DNA of 64,000 nt from CAYQQU01 sp964419545 (GCA_964419545.1 CAYQQU010000013.1:1-64000), one strand, 5' to 3'; counted from the first letter of the stretch, positions 33,950 through 43,165 are shown. The notes: a model not told the origin generated them from the sequence alone. Made by a program: numbers and translations.

Positions 33950-35197
33950 ATGGATTTATTCGCAAAATTCAGCGAAGATAGAGGACCGTTGGGACAGTAC
34001 GCAGATGTGGCGCACGGCTATTTTGCTTTCCCGAAGCTGGACGGCGAAATCGCTCCCCGCATGCAGTTCAGAGGTAGGGAAGTGATCGTGTGGAGTATCA
34101 ATAGCTATCTGGGGCTGGCCAACCATCCGGAAATCAGAAAGGTCGACGAAGAGGCAGCCCGCGACTGGGGCCTCGCTTACCCGATGGGCGCCCGTATCAT
34201 GTCGGGCGAAACGGAATACCACGAACAGCTCGAAAATGAGCTGGCTGAATTCGTCATGAAAGAAAAAGCCCTGCTGCTCAATTACGGCTACCAGGGCATT
34301 ATGTCGATCGTAGACACTTTGTTAGAACGCCGCGACGTCGTAGTCTTTGACAAGGAATCGCATGCTTGCATCTACGACGGCATCCGCATGCACCTCGGCA
34401 AACGCTTCCCGTTTGAACATAACGATGTAGAGAGCCTGAAAAAGCAACTCGATCGGGCCCGGGTAGCGGCCGAGCAAACCGGCGGCGGCATCCTCGTCAT
34501 CTCGGAAGGCGTTTTCGGTATGGCCGGCGACCAGGGCATCCTGAAGGAAATCGTCGAACTGAAAAAGGAGTACGGCTTCCGCTTACTCGTGGATGACGCC
34601 CACGGCTTCGGCGTACTCGGCGAAACGGGCGCCGGCGCAGGGGAAGCCCAGGGCGTACAGGACGAGATCGACGTTTACTTCAGCACCTTCGCCAAGTCGA
34701 TGGCCAGCATCGGCGCTTTCGCCGCCGGCGAGGCCGATATCATCGACTACATGCGCTACAACCTGCGCTCACAGATCTTCGCAAAATCCCTGCCGATGGT
34801 CTATACGGTGGGTAATCTCAAGCGCCTGGAGATGCTGCGCGGCATGCCGGAGCTACGCGAAAAACTGTGGAAAAATGTTCACATGCTGCAAACCGGGCTG
34901 CGCGAAAAGGGCTTCGACCTCGGTAATACGAGCAGCTGCGTAACGCCCGTATTTATGCACGGCTCACCTTTCGAGACCGGAAACCTGGTGCTCGAACTCC
35001 GCGAGAAGTACAACATCTTCTGCTCGGCCGTGATCTACCCGATCGTGCCCAAAGATACCATCCTGCTGCGGCTCATCCCGACTGCCGCTCACAGCGAGGA
35101 GGATATCCGCGTAACCATCGACGCCTTCTCCGCGGTATCCGGTAAATTGCGAGCCGGTGAGTACGAAAAGGATATAGAACTCAGCCTTATCCAGTAA
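33950..35197 (+). CDS. Alpha-oxoamine synthase (serine palmitoyltransferase/cysteate acyltransferase-like)
   Basis: The 415-residue PLP enzyme belongs to the family that condenses an acyl thioester with an amino acid (KBL, AONS, SPT). The fold markers are SINSYLGLANHPE, LVDDAHGFGVLGETG and the PLP Lys249 in STFAKSMASIG. Bacterial SPT makes sphingolipids from serine. In sulfonolipid producers a homologue uses cysteate to make capnine. The sequence does not decide between these, though the lack of a bio operon disfavours biotin synthesis. I chose ATG 33950. A longer frame opens at 33863 but is not family-like. A terminator follows. Confidence 0.8.
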   Translation: MDLFAKFSEDRGPLGQYADVAHGYFAFPKLDGEIAPRMQFRGREVIVWSINSYLGLANHPEIRKVDEEAARDWGLAYPMGARIMSGETEYHEQLENELAEFVMKEKALLLNYGYQGIMSIVDTLLERRDVVVFDKESHACIYDGIRMHLGKRFPFEHNDVESLKKQLDRARVAAEQTGGGILVISEGVFGMAGDQGILKEIVELKKEYGFRLLVDDAHGFGVLGETGAGAGEAQGVQDEIDVYFSTFAKSMASIGAFAAGEADIIDYMRYNLRSQIFAKSLPMVYTVGNLKRLEMLRGMPELREKLWKNVHMLQTGLREKGFDLGNTSSCVTPVFMHGSPFETGNLVLELREKYNIFCSAVIYPIVPKDTILLRLIPTAAHSEEDIRVTIDAFSAVSGKLRAGEYEKDIELSLIQ

Positions 35198-35228
35198 TAA
35201 ACTAACTAGACGCTAACTAGAAAATCGG

Positions 35229-35256
35229 TGCGCCTCTTCCCGGAGGCGCATTTTTT
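35229..35256 (+). terminator. Intrinsic terminator after the alpha-oxoamine synthase gene
   Basis: An 8-bp GC-rich stem (TGCGCCTC at 35229-35236 with GAGGCGCA at 35243-35250) is followed by six T. It closes the peptidase-mvaD-rhodanese-synthase transcript. Confidence 0.85.
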
Positions 35257-35289
35257 ATTTAGCCCGGATTGTTAATTCCATAGTACGCC

Positions 35290-36627
35290 CTATTTATCCG
35301 GAGCCCCCGGCAAGCCTTTTGTTCTTCCCCGCAATCGCCATAACCACCACCCCAAAACCAGACTGATTCCACCCGCAAGCAGACCATTCACCTCCGGCCA
35401 CGGCCAGGCAGCCGCAATGGGGAATAAGCGGATCAACACCTTGCTGATGTTGGTCAGTCCGAGCAGACAAGTCACGCCGACGATGATCAGGAACACCCAG
35501 TTGGCCCACCTGCTGTTCCGGTAACCGGCCGGTAACAACTTCGCGTCATTGACGGCCAACAACAGAAAAATAGCTACAACCGGTAACAGCAAACCATTAA
35601 CGGCCTGCGCCAGAATGATCGCCGGCACCGGTTGCACATCGAGCAGGCCGAAAATCAACCCGACCCCAAGCACCGCGCCCCAAACCCGGCGAAAGTTGCG
35701 CGACTGCGTGGCCCAGTTGGTTCCATGCTCTGATCCGAACAAACTCCGCGCTGTCACCGCCGCGGCCAGCGGCGCAGTGACCGAGGAGCTCAGTCCGGCG
35801 GCAAACAAGCCCATCCCAAAAAAGACCACGGCCCAGGCGCCCAGCTTCGCCGCCATCGTTTCCGCCAGCGTCGCAAAGCTAAATTCGCCTGCAACCTGCG
35901 TACCGACCACCATGATCGCCACCGAGATCAATCCGCCGATGAGGATCGCCGTCACCAAGCCCCAGCGCATCTCGGCGATCTGCTGTCCCTGGCTGATCCC
36001 GGAAGCGAGAAAAAGGTTGTAGGGAACGATGGTCGTGCCGATCAGCCCGATCACCAGGAGCGCCCCGCCGGCCGGTACCAGGGGAGGAGTCAGGGCAGTG
36101 GCTGCCCAGTCGGAAGGCAATTCGGCATAGAAAGCGACGTAACAAAAAGCGACGCCCATACCGGCAACTACCAGCGCCAGCAAATTGGCGATGATTCGGA
36201 AATTACCCACCCAGAGAAAAGCGGCGCAAACGGCGCCCACCGCCAATGTCCAGATGGTTTTGGAAAAAGGAGCTAATAAAACCAGGCCCGAAAGCGCGCC
36301 CAACAAGTTGCCGGCCTGATATGCTGCACAACCGAAAGCCACTGCGCCAAACAGCAGGATCTTCAACACCTGCCTGCGCCCCTGGTAACGTAGTGAAATG
36401 ACTTCCCCCAGACTCTTGCCCGAAGCAATCGTGATGCGCGCCGCCGCTTCCTGCAAAAAAATGGTGGCGATGATGGAAAAGGCGAGCGCCCAAAGTAGGT
36501 CGAGCCCATAAGCCGCCCCCGCCCGCGAAGCCGTCGTTACCGTACCCGGCCCAATGAAAGCAGCTGAGATGATCGACCAAAAAAGGACGCTGAGGAGGCC
36601 CTGGCGGAAGGAAAGGAGGCGAGGCAT
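35290..36627 (-). CDS. Nramp-like transporter with altered metal-site motifs
   Basis: The 445-residue protein has about eleven hydrophobic segments and the Nramp/LeuT layout. The two unwound metal-binding motifs differ from the canonical ones: TM1 reads G26-P27-G28-T29 instead of DPGN, and TM6 reads V201-P202-Y203-N204 instead of MPHN. The Asp that coordinates the transition metal and the soft Met ligand are therefore both absent. It may carry a different ion (as the Mg-selective NRMTs do) or another small substrate, which is inference. It starts one base after the GT2 gene stop, in an operon with GT39 and GT2. Confidence 0.82.
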   Translation of the reverse strand: MPRLLSFRQGLLSVLFWSIISAAFIGPGTVTTASRAGAAYGLDLLWALAFSIIATIFLQEAAARITIASGKSLGEVISLRYQGRRQVLKILLFGAVAFGCAAYQAGNLLGALSGLVLLAPFSKTIWTLAVGAVCAAFLWVGNFRIIANLLALVVAGMGVAFCYVAFYAELPSDWAATALTPPLVPAGGALLVIGLIGTTIVPYNLFLASGISQGQQIAEMRWGLVTAILIGGLISVAIMVVGTQVAGEFSFATLAETMAAKLGAWAVVFFGMGLFAAGLSSSVTAPLAAAVTARSLFGSEHGTNWATQSRNFRRVWGAVLGVGLIFGLLDVQPVPAIILAQAVNGLLLPVVAIFLLLAVNDAKLLPAGYRNSRWANWVFLIIVGVTCLLGLTNISKVLIRLFPIAAAWPWPEVNGLLAGGISLVLGWWLWRLRGRTKGLPGAPDK

Positions 36628-36628
36628 A

Positions 36629-37594
36629 TTAATCGAGTTCTGCTTCTGTCAACGCTTTACCCACTTTTACCCGCCGTATCTTATAAGGTCTTTTCTTCTG
36701 GGATTCGAAATAGGTCCGCATCTGGATCTCCACGATGATGCCGATGGTGATAAATTGGATGCCCCCGATAACCAACAGGAGTCCCAGTATCAACAATGGT
36801 TTTCCCCAGATGTCCTGTCCCAGAATGATCTTCAGAAAGGCAAGATAGAGGTTGATGACCACGCCGCCGATAAACAGCACTACGCCGAGGTTGCCGAACA
36901 GGTGCATCGGCTTTTGCAGATAGCGCTTGAAAAACAGCATGAGTAAAAGGTCGCTCACTACCTTGAACGTCCGACTAAGGCCGTACTTCGATTTGCCGAA
37001 GCGACGAGGGTGATGCTTGACAGGCATCTGAGTGATGCGGGCGCCTTCCAACACCGCCAAAACGGGAATGAAGCGGTGCAATTCACCATATATCCCCAGG
37101 TCTTTGGCGATCTCGCTGCGGAAAATTTTCAGGGCGCAACCGTAATCCCGCAATTGCACGCCGGAAGTATTGCGAATAATATAGTTGGCGATACGGCTCG
37201 GCAGTTTACGCAGAAATACTCCGTCCTGCCGGTTGACGCGCTCACCGGCCACCATATCCCAACCTTCCGCTTCCGCCAGTTGAAGCATCGTCGGGATGTC
37301 GGACGGATCGTTCTGCAGGTCGCCGTCCATGGTAACGATGTATTCCCCCGACGCCTGGTCGATACCCGCCATCAGAGCCAGGCTCTGCCCGTAGTTCTTG
37401 CGAAACTCCACCACCTTCAGCCGCGGATGGTCGATGGCGTAGAGCTCCCGCAAAGTACCATCCGTGGATCCGTCATCCACGTAGATGATCTCGTACTCGA
37501 AGTCGCGGAGCGCCGTCGAAATTTGCTCGATCAGCGGGCGGACATTCTCTTCCTCGTTGTAGACCGTAACGACGACGGATAATTTCAGATCCAT
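36629..37594 (-). CDS. GT2 family glycosyltransferase with two C-terminal TM segments (DPM1/GtrB-like)
   Basis: The 321-residue protein starts LKLSVVVTVYNEEENVRPL and has the GT-A motifs VDDGSTDGTL and TMDGDLQNDP. It is followed by two hydrophobic segments (about 235-255 and 265-290). This is the polyprenyl-phosphate sugar transferase type that supplies lipid-linked sugars to membrane glycosyltransferases such as the GT39 gene just upstream (43 bases). I chose ATG 37594 because the family start MDLKLSV begins there. The frame is open further upstream to 37729. Confidence 0.92.
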   Translation of the reverse strand: MDLKLSVVVTVYNEEENVRPLIEQISTALRDFEYEIIYVDDGSTDGTLRELYAIDHPRLKVVEFRKNYGQSLALMAGIDQASGEYIVTMDGDLQNDPSDIPTMLQLAEAEGWDMVAGERVNRQDGVFLRKLPSRIANYIIRNTSGVQLRDYGCALKIFRSEIAKDLGIYGELHRFIPVLAVLEGARITQMPVKHHPRRFGKSKYGLSRTFKVVSDLLLMLFFKRYLQKPMHLFGNLGVVLFIGGVVINLYLAFLKIILGQDIWGKPLLILGLLLVIGGIQFITIGIIVEIQMRTYFESQKKRPYKIRRVKVGKALTEAELD

Positions 37595-37637
37595 ACAGCA
37601 AATTACCGGTTTGCCATCAATTGAACAAATGTACCCG

Positions 37638-39272
37638 TTACCGGGCCTCTGATAACTGCCCGACGTGGTAGTAACGCTTCCCGTGCCGCACCCAGAAGGC
37701 GTCGACTTTCCGGTAAGGAGCGACCTCATAGCGATTGTCTTCCGGGAAAATAATGTACAAGGCTGTCGTATCGAAGCCTTCCCGGCGGCGCGGGATGATC
37801 GCGCCTCTTGTATTGGTCAGGTAAAAAGAGTTGGTCGGCTGCATATCAATATCCTTGTACAGATACATTTCCCGGTCGGCGTATTTGCGCCCTACTTTTT
37901 GGCTGGATACCCGGCAAACCGATCCGAAGTCATTGCGCACCCGGTCGGGCAATACAAAAATATCGAAGCCGATGCGAAAGACGATCAAAACCAAGACCAT
38001 AACCAGCAAGCGCTCTCCGGGCCACTGCCGGTACAACCAGGCCAGGGCGGTCATCGGCAGGGCGACCGCCAGCGTCTTCAACGTAAGAGAATCATGCCAT
38101 TGCGTGAAGGGCAGAAAAAGGGGCGTATAGCTCAGCGCCGTCACCAGCAAAATAGTTACAAAAAACAGCCGGTCCAGCAACCGGAACTGCCAGCTGTTCG
38201 CTTCTGCGTGCAGGCGATGCAAATACAGATAAGCGGCGAAGATCAGGGGAGCGAGCATCAGCAGATAGCGCGGATACACCTCCGGCGAAGTCCAGTAAAT
38301 GATGATGTTGGCCAGAAAAGTGAGCAGGCAGAATTCAACAAACCGGTTTTGCCGGATTACCGATAACAGGTCGCGGCGCAGGAAATACAGGATCATCAGC
38401 GACCAGGGCAAAAAATGATACACCATTTCGAACGGGAAAGTGAAAAAGTGCAGAATGGTGTCGCCGATGCCGTAATTGACGACCGTCCTTTTAGAGGATT
38501 CCGTCACGAGCGTCTCGAAAACATTGCTCAGCGCATTATACTGATTATACACCAGGTAATAGCCCCCGACAATAGCCAGGAACAGCAAACCGCCCAGTAT
38601 ATGAGACAGAGAAAATAGCCGCTTCCACTCGCGACGGTAGGCGAAGTACGCCACCAGGGTAATCCCCTGAAAAACAACGGCCGGCAAACCTTTCAGCAAA
38701 AAACCGGCGGCGGTAAGCAGGTAAGTGAGCAGAAAAAGCCGGCGCCACCGCTGCTTTTCGAACTCGTGAAATACGACCATAAAGACGGTGAAGGTCACCC
38801 AGGAAAAGGTAGTATCGATCAGCGCCAGCATAGAATCCCAGAAAAGCACCCGCCCGCAGGTGATGTAGAGCATGGCGTTCAGAAAAGCGGTCTTCCGATC
38901 AAAATGCTTGCGCAAAAAATAAAAGATCGTCGCACCAAATCCCAGGGTGGCGAAAACCGTCGGAAGGCGGGCGATCCATTCGTTAAAATGGCCGGCCACG
39001 TAAAAGAACGCCAACAGGATCCAGTTGAACAGCGGCGGCTTCTTGTAGTAAAACTCACCGTGGAGCGTAGGCGTGACGTAGTTTCCCGAAAGGTGCATCT
39101 CCAGCGCCACCAATGCGCGGATGCCCTCGTCATCAATGAAGGTATGGATACCCAGATTGATCAGCAAAGCGGGCAGTAAAAGGATCAATGCGATAAGGTA
39201 GAGCCAATTGCGACGAACCCCCACGAAATTTCGTATTTTCCGGTTGGATGAAATTTCGGCAAAAGTAATCAT
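37638..39272 (-). CDS. GT39/ArnT-like membrane glycosyltransferase
   Basis: A polytopic protein of up to 544 residues. The first TM is followed by the acidic loop TFIDDEGIRALVALEMHLSG, then YYKKPPLFNWILLAFF, both typical of PMT/ArnT enzymes that transfer a sugar from a polyprenyl-phosphate carrier on the outer leaflet. About eleven more TM segments follow. The ATG at 39272 overlaps a strong -7 element (39260-39267), so the real start may be the GTG at 39224 (VGVRRNWLYL). The downstream GT2 likely makes its lipid-linked donor. It diverges from the M15 gene with nine bases between start codons. Confidence 0.88.
   Translation of the reverse strand: MITFAEISSNRKIRNFVGVRRNWLYLIALILLLPALLINLGIHTFIDDEGIRALVALEMHLSGNYVTPTLHGEFYYKKPPLFNWILLAFFYVAGHFNEWIARLPTVFATLGFGATIFYFLRKHFDRKTAFLNAMLYITCGRVLFWDSMLALIDTTFSWVTFTVFMVVFHEFEKQRWRRLFLLTYLLTAAGFLLKGLPAVVFQGITLVAYFAYRREWKRLFSLSHILGGLLFLAIVGGYYLVYNQYNALSNVFETLVTESSKRTVVNYGIGDTILHFFTFPFEMVYHFLPWSLMILYFLRRDLLSVIRQNRFVEFCLLTFLANIIIYWTSPEVYPRYLLMLAPLIFAAYLYLHRLHAEANSWQFRLLDRLFFVTILLVTALSYTPLFLPFTQWHDSLTLKTLAVALPMTALAWLYRQWPGERLLVMVLVLIVFRIGFDIFVLPDRVRNDFGSVCRVSSQKVGRKYADREMYLYKDIDMQPTNSFYLTNTRGAIIPRRREGFDTTALYIIFPEDNRYEVAPYRKVDAFWVRHGKRYYHVGQLSEAR
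39260..39267 (-). promoter_or_regulatory. -7 promoter element at the GT39-GT2-Nramp operon
   Basis: The minus strand reads TACTTTTG, matching TAnnTTTG, and overlaps codons 2-5 of the longest GT39 frame. A transcript from about 39253 would need the GTG at 39224 as start. Confidence 0.45.
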
Positions 39273-39281
39273 TTATTCCGC

Positions 39282-39995
39282 ATGACCCTCCGGCTTATTC
39301 CTCTTCTCGCCTTTTTGATCGCCTGCAGTGGCCGGCCGGCGCCCGGTGACAAACCGCAGTCCGACCCACCGCCCGATGCGGCTGCCCCCGCGCCGGCGCC
39401 GCCCGAACCGGTCGCTGTTGCGCCGCCGGCGCCGGATTACGACACCAGTCAATGGACGGAGCTCATCAGCCTGGATTCAACATTCTTACTCGATCTGCGA
39501 TATGCGACGACCAATAATTTCGTAGATACCCAGCTTTACGATTGCCCGCGCTGTTTCCTCCGCCCGCCCGTTGCCCGGGCGCTGGCGCGCGTGCACGGGT
39601 CGCTGCAGCAGAAAGGCTACCGCCTCAAGCTGTTCGATTGCTACCGGCCACGCCCCGTGCAGTGGGCGTTGTGGGAAAAAATACCCGACCCGCGCTACGT
39701 CTCCGATCCGCGCAAAGGTTCTATGCACAATCGCGGGGCCGCCGTCGACCTGACCCTGACCGATCCGGCCGGGCGGCAGTTGGATATGGGAACCGCTTTC
39801 GATTTTTTCGGGCCGAAAGCCCATCCCGGCTACAGCGGCCTGCCCGACAGTATTCTGGAGCGGCGCCGCTTGCTCAGCAACGCCATGCAGGCGGAAGGTT
39901 TCCGACCGATCACTACCGAATGGTGGCACTTCTCTTATCCCGCCGCCGCTGCGGAATTGTCTGACATGGTATGGAATTGCCCGGAGAAGGAATGA
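39282..39995 (+). CDS. M15D family D-Ala-D-Ala dipeptidase-like lipoprotein
   Basis: The 237-residue protein has an SPII signal (LLAFLIACSG, Cys15), then a Pro/Ala-rich spacer (about 17-50). The M15D (VanX/DdpX-type) catalytic domain follows. The zinc ligands and catalytic residues are readable as S147-M-H149 with Asp156 in GAAVDLTL, and Glu213 with His216 in TEWWHFSYP. The family hydrolyses D-Ala-D-Ala dipeptides released from peptidoglycan. Surface or periplasmic anchoring suggests wall recycling rather than vancomycin resistance, since no vanHA partners are present. Confidence 0.9.
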   Translation: MTLRLIPLLAFLIACSGRPAPGDKPQSDPPPDAAAPAPAPPEPVAVAPPAPDYDTSQWTELISLDSTFLLDLRYATTNNFVDTQLYDCPRCFLRPPVARALARVHGSLQQKGYRLKLFDCYRPRPVQWALWEKIPDPRYVSDPRKGSMHNRGAAVDLTLTDPAGRQLDMGTAFDFFGPKAHPGYSGLPDSILERRRLLSNAMQAEGFRPITTEWWHFSYPAAAAELSDMVWNCPEKE

Positions 39996-40179
39996 TGAGA
40001 ATACCCGTCCTTTTTTCAGGAAATCCAATAAAAAAAACAAACGCATCCTTTAGGGCGTTATCTCGTTTGTAAATAGCATAAAAATTAAGCATTTTTGCCT
40101 TCCGTTTGAAAGACGAGGCTTCATCGAAACCCATCTTCGCCGGCACGAGGCAACGTTTAATCATTAAACCCACGAACAA

Positions 40180-41151
40180 ATGTCCCAGATTGAATACAAA
40201 ACTGACGTTGAAGCAGTTGACGCGATGGCCCAGGCCTATCAGGATCTCCGCCAGGAAATCGGCAAGGTCATCGTCGGGCAGGAAGAAGTAATGCGAGCCG
40301 TTATCATCTCGCTGTTCAGCAACGGCCACAGCTTGCTGGTCGGGGTGCCGGGCCTCGCCAAAACCCTCCTGGTGAGCACCATTGCCGAAGTACTTGATCT
40401 GGAGTTCAAGCGCATCCAATTCACGCCCGACCTCATGCCTTCGGATATCACCGGCTCGGAGGTGCTCGACGAAGATCGCCACTTTCGTTTCAACCAGGGC
40501 CCTCTCTTCGCCAATATCGTACTGGCGGACGAGATTAACCGTACCCCGCCCAAAACACAGGCGGCCCTGCTGGAAGCGATGCAGGAACGTTCGGTGACGG
40601 TGAGCGGCGTACGGCATACTTTGCCCGTTCCTTTCTTCGTGCTCGCCACGCAAAACCCCATCGAGCAAGAGGGCACCTACCCGCTGCCGGAAGCGCAGCT
40701 CGACCGATTTATGTTCAATATTCCGCTGGATTACCCCAGCTATATGGACGAGATCAACATCGTGAAAGGCACGACGACCGTTCAGAACTACGACCTGAAG
40801 CACATCGTTACCGGTGAGCAGATCCTGTCCTTCCAGCAACTGGTCCGCAAAATTCCCATTGCCGATAACGTACTCGAATACGCGGTGAACCTGGCTACCC
40901 GTACGCGCCCCCACACGGAGCGCGCCACCGAAAAGGTCAACGAATACATCTCCTGGGGCGCCGGCCCCCGGGCGTCACAGTACCTGGTGCTCGGCGCAAA
41001 ATGCCACGCCGCCATCACGGGTAAGTATTCTCCCGATATCGAAGATGTACAGGCCATCGCCAAGTACGTGTTGCGCCACCGCATTGTCCGCAACTACAAG
41101 GCGGAAGCGGAAGGAATCTCCGAAGAAAATGTCATCGAAAGCCTGCTTTAA
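40180..41151 (+). CDS. MoxR family AAA+ ATPase
   Basis: The 323-residue ATPase has the Walker A motif GVPGLAKT (near residue 57), Walker B NIVLADEINRTPPKTQ, sensor 1 VLATQNPIEQEGTYPLPEAQ, and the C-terminal lid. MoxR proteins act as chaperones that remodel or load metal into VWA-domain partners. The usual neighbours (DUF58, VWA proteins) are not downstream here, because the gene ends at a terminator. The partner is therefore encoded elsewhere. Confidence 0.93.
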   Translation: MSQIEYKTDVEAVDAMAQAYQDLRQEIGKVIVGQEEVMRAVIISLFSNGHSLLVGVPGLAKTLLVSTIAEVLDLEFKRIQFTPDLMPSDITGSEVLDEDRHFRFNQGPLFANIVLADEINRTPPKTQAALLEAMQERSVTVSGVRHTLPVPFFVLATQNPIEQEGTYPLPEAQLDRFMFNIPLDYPSYMDEINIVKGTTTVQNYDLKHIVTGEQILSFQQLVRKIPIADNVLEYAVNLATRTRPHTERATEKVNEYISWGAGPRASQYLVLGAKCHAAITGKYSPDIEDVQAIAKYVLRHRIVRNYKAEAEGISEENVIESLL

Positions 41152-41177
41152 TCAGCAGATTGCGATCAAAGACCCGC

Positions 41178-41224
41178 AGCGGCTTTTATCTGTAGAGAAC
41201 AGGTAAAAGCCGCTCTTCTTTTTT
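41178..41224 (+). terminator. Intrinsic terminator after the MoxR gene
   Basis: Perfect 11-bp arms (41178-41188 with 41204-41214) are followed by a T-rich stretch with six consecutive T. Confidence 0.85.
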
Positions 41225-41366
41225 CCCCGCTTTCGGCACGCCAATTTGTTAAAATTACGCATCTTAATAGAAGGAAAAGAAAGGCGTTTTCCGGAGCTAC
41301 CCTCGTTGTCCGGCCGGGAAGGCGCCGATCCGCAATTGTAAATTTTGGTCAAAAACCGCCATTCTA

Positions 41367-42458
41367 ATGAATATCCAGTATTTGAAAAAAAATTTCACGC
41401 CTTGGTTGCTGCTGCTTCCCATCGGCCTCCTCCTGTTCGGATGCGGAGAAGAAGTGCAAAAAAGCCTCAAACCCGTTCCCACTGCTTTCGGTAAAATCAA
41501 TCAGCTCACCGTCATCGCCGATGAAGATCTTTGGGAGGGCCCCGTCGGCGATACCCTGCGCTATTATTATACGGCCGCCTATCCCATTCTGCCCCAGCCG
41601 GAGCCGATCTTCGACATCCGGCACTTCACCGCCGAAGAACTGGATGCGGATCCCATGCGCAAGGAGCTGCGCAACTATCTGATCATCGCCAACCTCAACG
41701 ATGAAAATTCGCCAACTTCCAAACTAGTAGCCAAAGACCTGGGAACGGAAAAAGTGCGACGGGCCGGAGAAGAAGCCGCTTTCAATACTACCGTCGGCAA
41801 CAACAAATGGGCGAGAGGGCAATTGCTCATCTACCAATTCGGTTTTTCCGAAGACGCCCTCATCAACAACCTCAAAGAGAACTTCCCCGCCATTCGGCAA
41901 CGCCTCTATCAGGCCGACAAAAAAAAGGTAGAAGCCACCGTCTACCTCGACGGAGAGAGCCGCAAACTGATGGACGAGGTGCAGGAGGAAATGGACGCCG
42001 TCATCCGGGTGCCCAACGATTACCAGCTGGCCATCAGCAACGGCGACGTCATCTGGATGAGAAAAGAGACCGATGTGCTCAGCAGCAACATCGTGGTGAC
42101 TACCGTAAAGTACACCGACCAAAAACAGCTGAGCTACGAAGGAATCAAAGCCATTCGCGACAGCATCGGGCGACAGTATATCGCTTCCACCTTACCCGGA
42201 ACCTACATGCGCATCAATGACGAAGACCTGCCGATGCTCACCCAGACCACTTCCATCAACAACAACTACGCCCTGGAGGCAAGAGGGATCTGGGAAGTGG
42301 AGAACGACTACATGGGCGGAGCTTTCCTGAGCTACCTGATCCATAACCCCAATAAGGAAAACCTCCTGTTCGTGGATGGGTTCGTCCATGCACCGGGCGA
42401 AGATAAGCGCGACTACATGCTGTACCTGGAACACATCCTGCACACTACGAAATTCTAA
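41367..42458 (+). CDS. DUF4837 family lipoprotein
   Basis: The 363-residue protein has a long N-region and hydrophobic core ending in a lipobox (LLLFGCGEE, lipid Cys26). The mature part matches the DUF4837 pattern: an early LTVIADEDLWEGPVGDTLR, a central YQLAISNGDVIWMRKET, and TYMRINDEDLPM followed by RGIWEVENDYMGGAFLSY near the end. The family is Bacteroidota-specific and without known function. It stands alone between the MoxR terminator and the sigma-factor gene. Confidence 0.85.
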   Translation: MNIQYLKKNFTPWLLLLPIGLLLFGCGEEVQKSLKPVPTAFGKINQLTVIADEDLWEGPVGDTLRYYYTAAYPILPQPEPIFDIRHFTAEELDADPMRKELRNYLIIANLNDENSPTSKLVAKDLGTEKVRRAGEEAAFNTTVGNNKWARGQLLIYQFGFSEDALINNLKENFPAIRQRLYQADKKKVEATVYLDGESRKLMDEVQEEMDAVIRVPNDYQLAISNGDVIWMRKETDVLSSNIVVTTVKYTDQKQLSYEGIKAIRDSIGRQYIASTLPGTYMRINDEDLPMLTQTTSINNNYALEARGIWEVENDYMGGAFLSYLIHNPNKENLLFVDGFVHAPGEDKRDYMLYLEHILHTTKF

Positions 42459-42558
42459 AACTTTTGTTAAACCCGAAATTCGAATTGTCTTTTTTCGTCT
42501 TTTATAATGGATTTTTTGTAATTTGATGCAATAAGGATAACGTTCTATTGCACTACCT

Positions 42559-43158
42559 ATGTTTTTATCACAAACACCAACAACAACCAAGCTGGCGGCC
42601 CTTTCCGATGAAGAGCTGCTGACCCTCTACCAACAGACCAATGACCAGGGCTACTTCGCCGAATTATTCGGCAGGTACGTCCACCTCGTCTACCTGAATT
42701 GCTTCAAATACGCGAAGCGCCGAGAAGACGCCCGCGACCTCGTCATGCAGATTTTTGAGAAAGTGCTGCGGGACGCTCCAAAGCTGAAAACGGTACATTC
42801 CTTCCGCAACTGGCTATATATCATTATCCGGAATGAGTGCATCGATGCCCAACGCCGCCAGTGCCGGCGAAGAACCGCAGTAAAAAGTTTCGCAATTTTT
42901 TCCGATGAACTTGTGGAATTTCCCAACCTGCGGCGTCTTAATATTATAAGCCCGAAAGAAGAATCGAAAGACCTCGTGGAAAAAGGCCTCCGTCAATTGA
43001 CAGAGCGCCAACGAACATGTATTTACCTTTTTTACTACGAGCGAAAAAGCTACCAGGAAATTGCGGAAGAAACCGGCTTTGAAATAAGACAGGTAAAAAG
43101 CTACCTGCAAAATGGCAAACGCCGTTTAAAACTTATTCTCCGACAGGAGACCAGTTAA
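42559..43158 (+). CDS. ECF-type RNA polymerase sigma factor
   Basis: The 199-residue protein has sigma region 2 (YFAELFGRYVHLVYLNCFKY, RRDARD-like helix, SFRNWLYIIIRNECID) and region 4 (LTERQRTCIYLFYYERKSYQ, EIAEETGFEIRQVKSYLQNG). The linker is short and basic. It directs transcription of a regulon that cannot be inferred here. The very next gene, eight bases after its stop, encodes a small putative zinc-binding anti-sigma protein, the typical arrangement. Confidence 0.92.
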   Translation: MFLSQTPTTTKLAALSDEELLTLYQQTNDQGYFAELFGRYVHLVYLNCFKYAKRREDARDLVMQIFEKVLRDAPKLKTVHSFRNWLYIIIRNECIDAQRRQCRRRTAVKSFAIFSDELVEFPNLRRLNIISPKEESKDLVEKGLRQLTERQRTCIYLFYYERKSYQEIAEETGFEIRQVKSYLQNGKRRLKLILRQETS

Positions 43159-43165
43159 AAAATTT

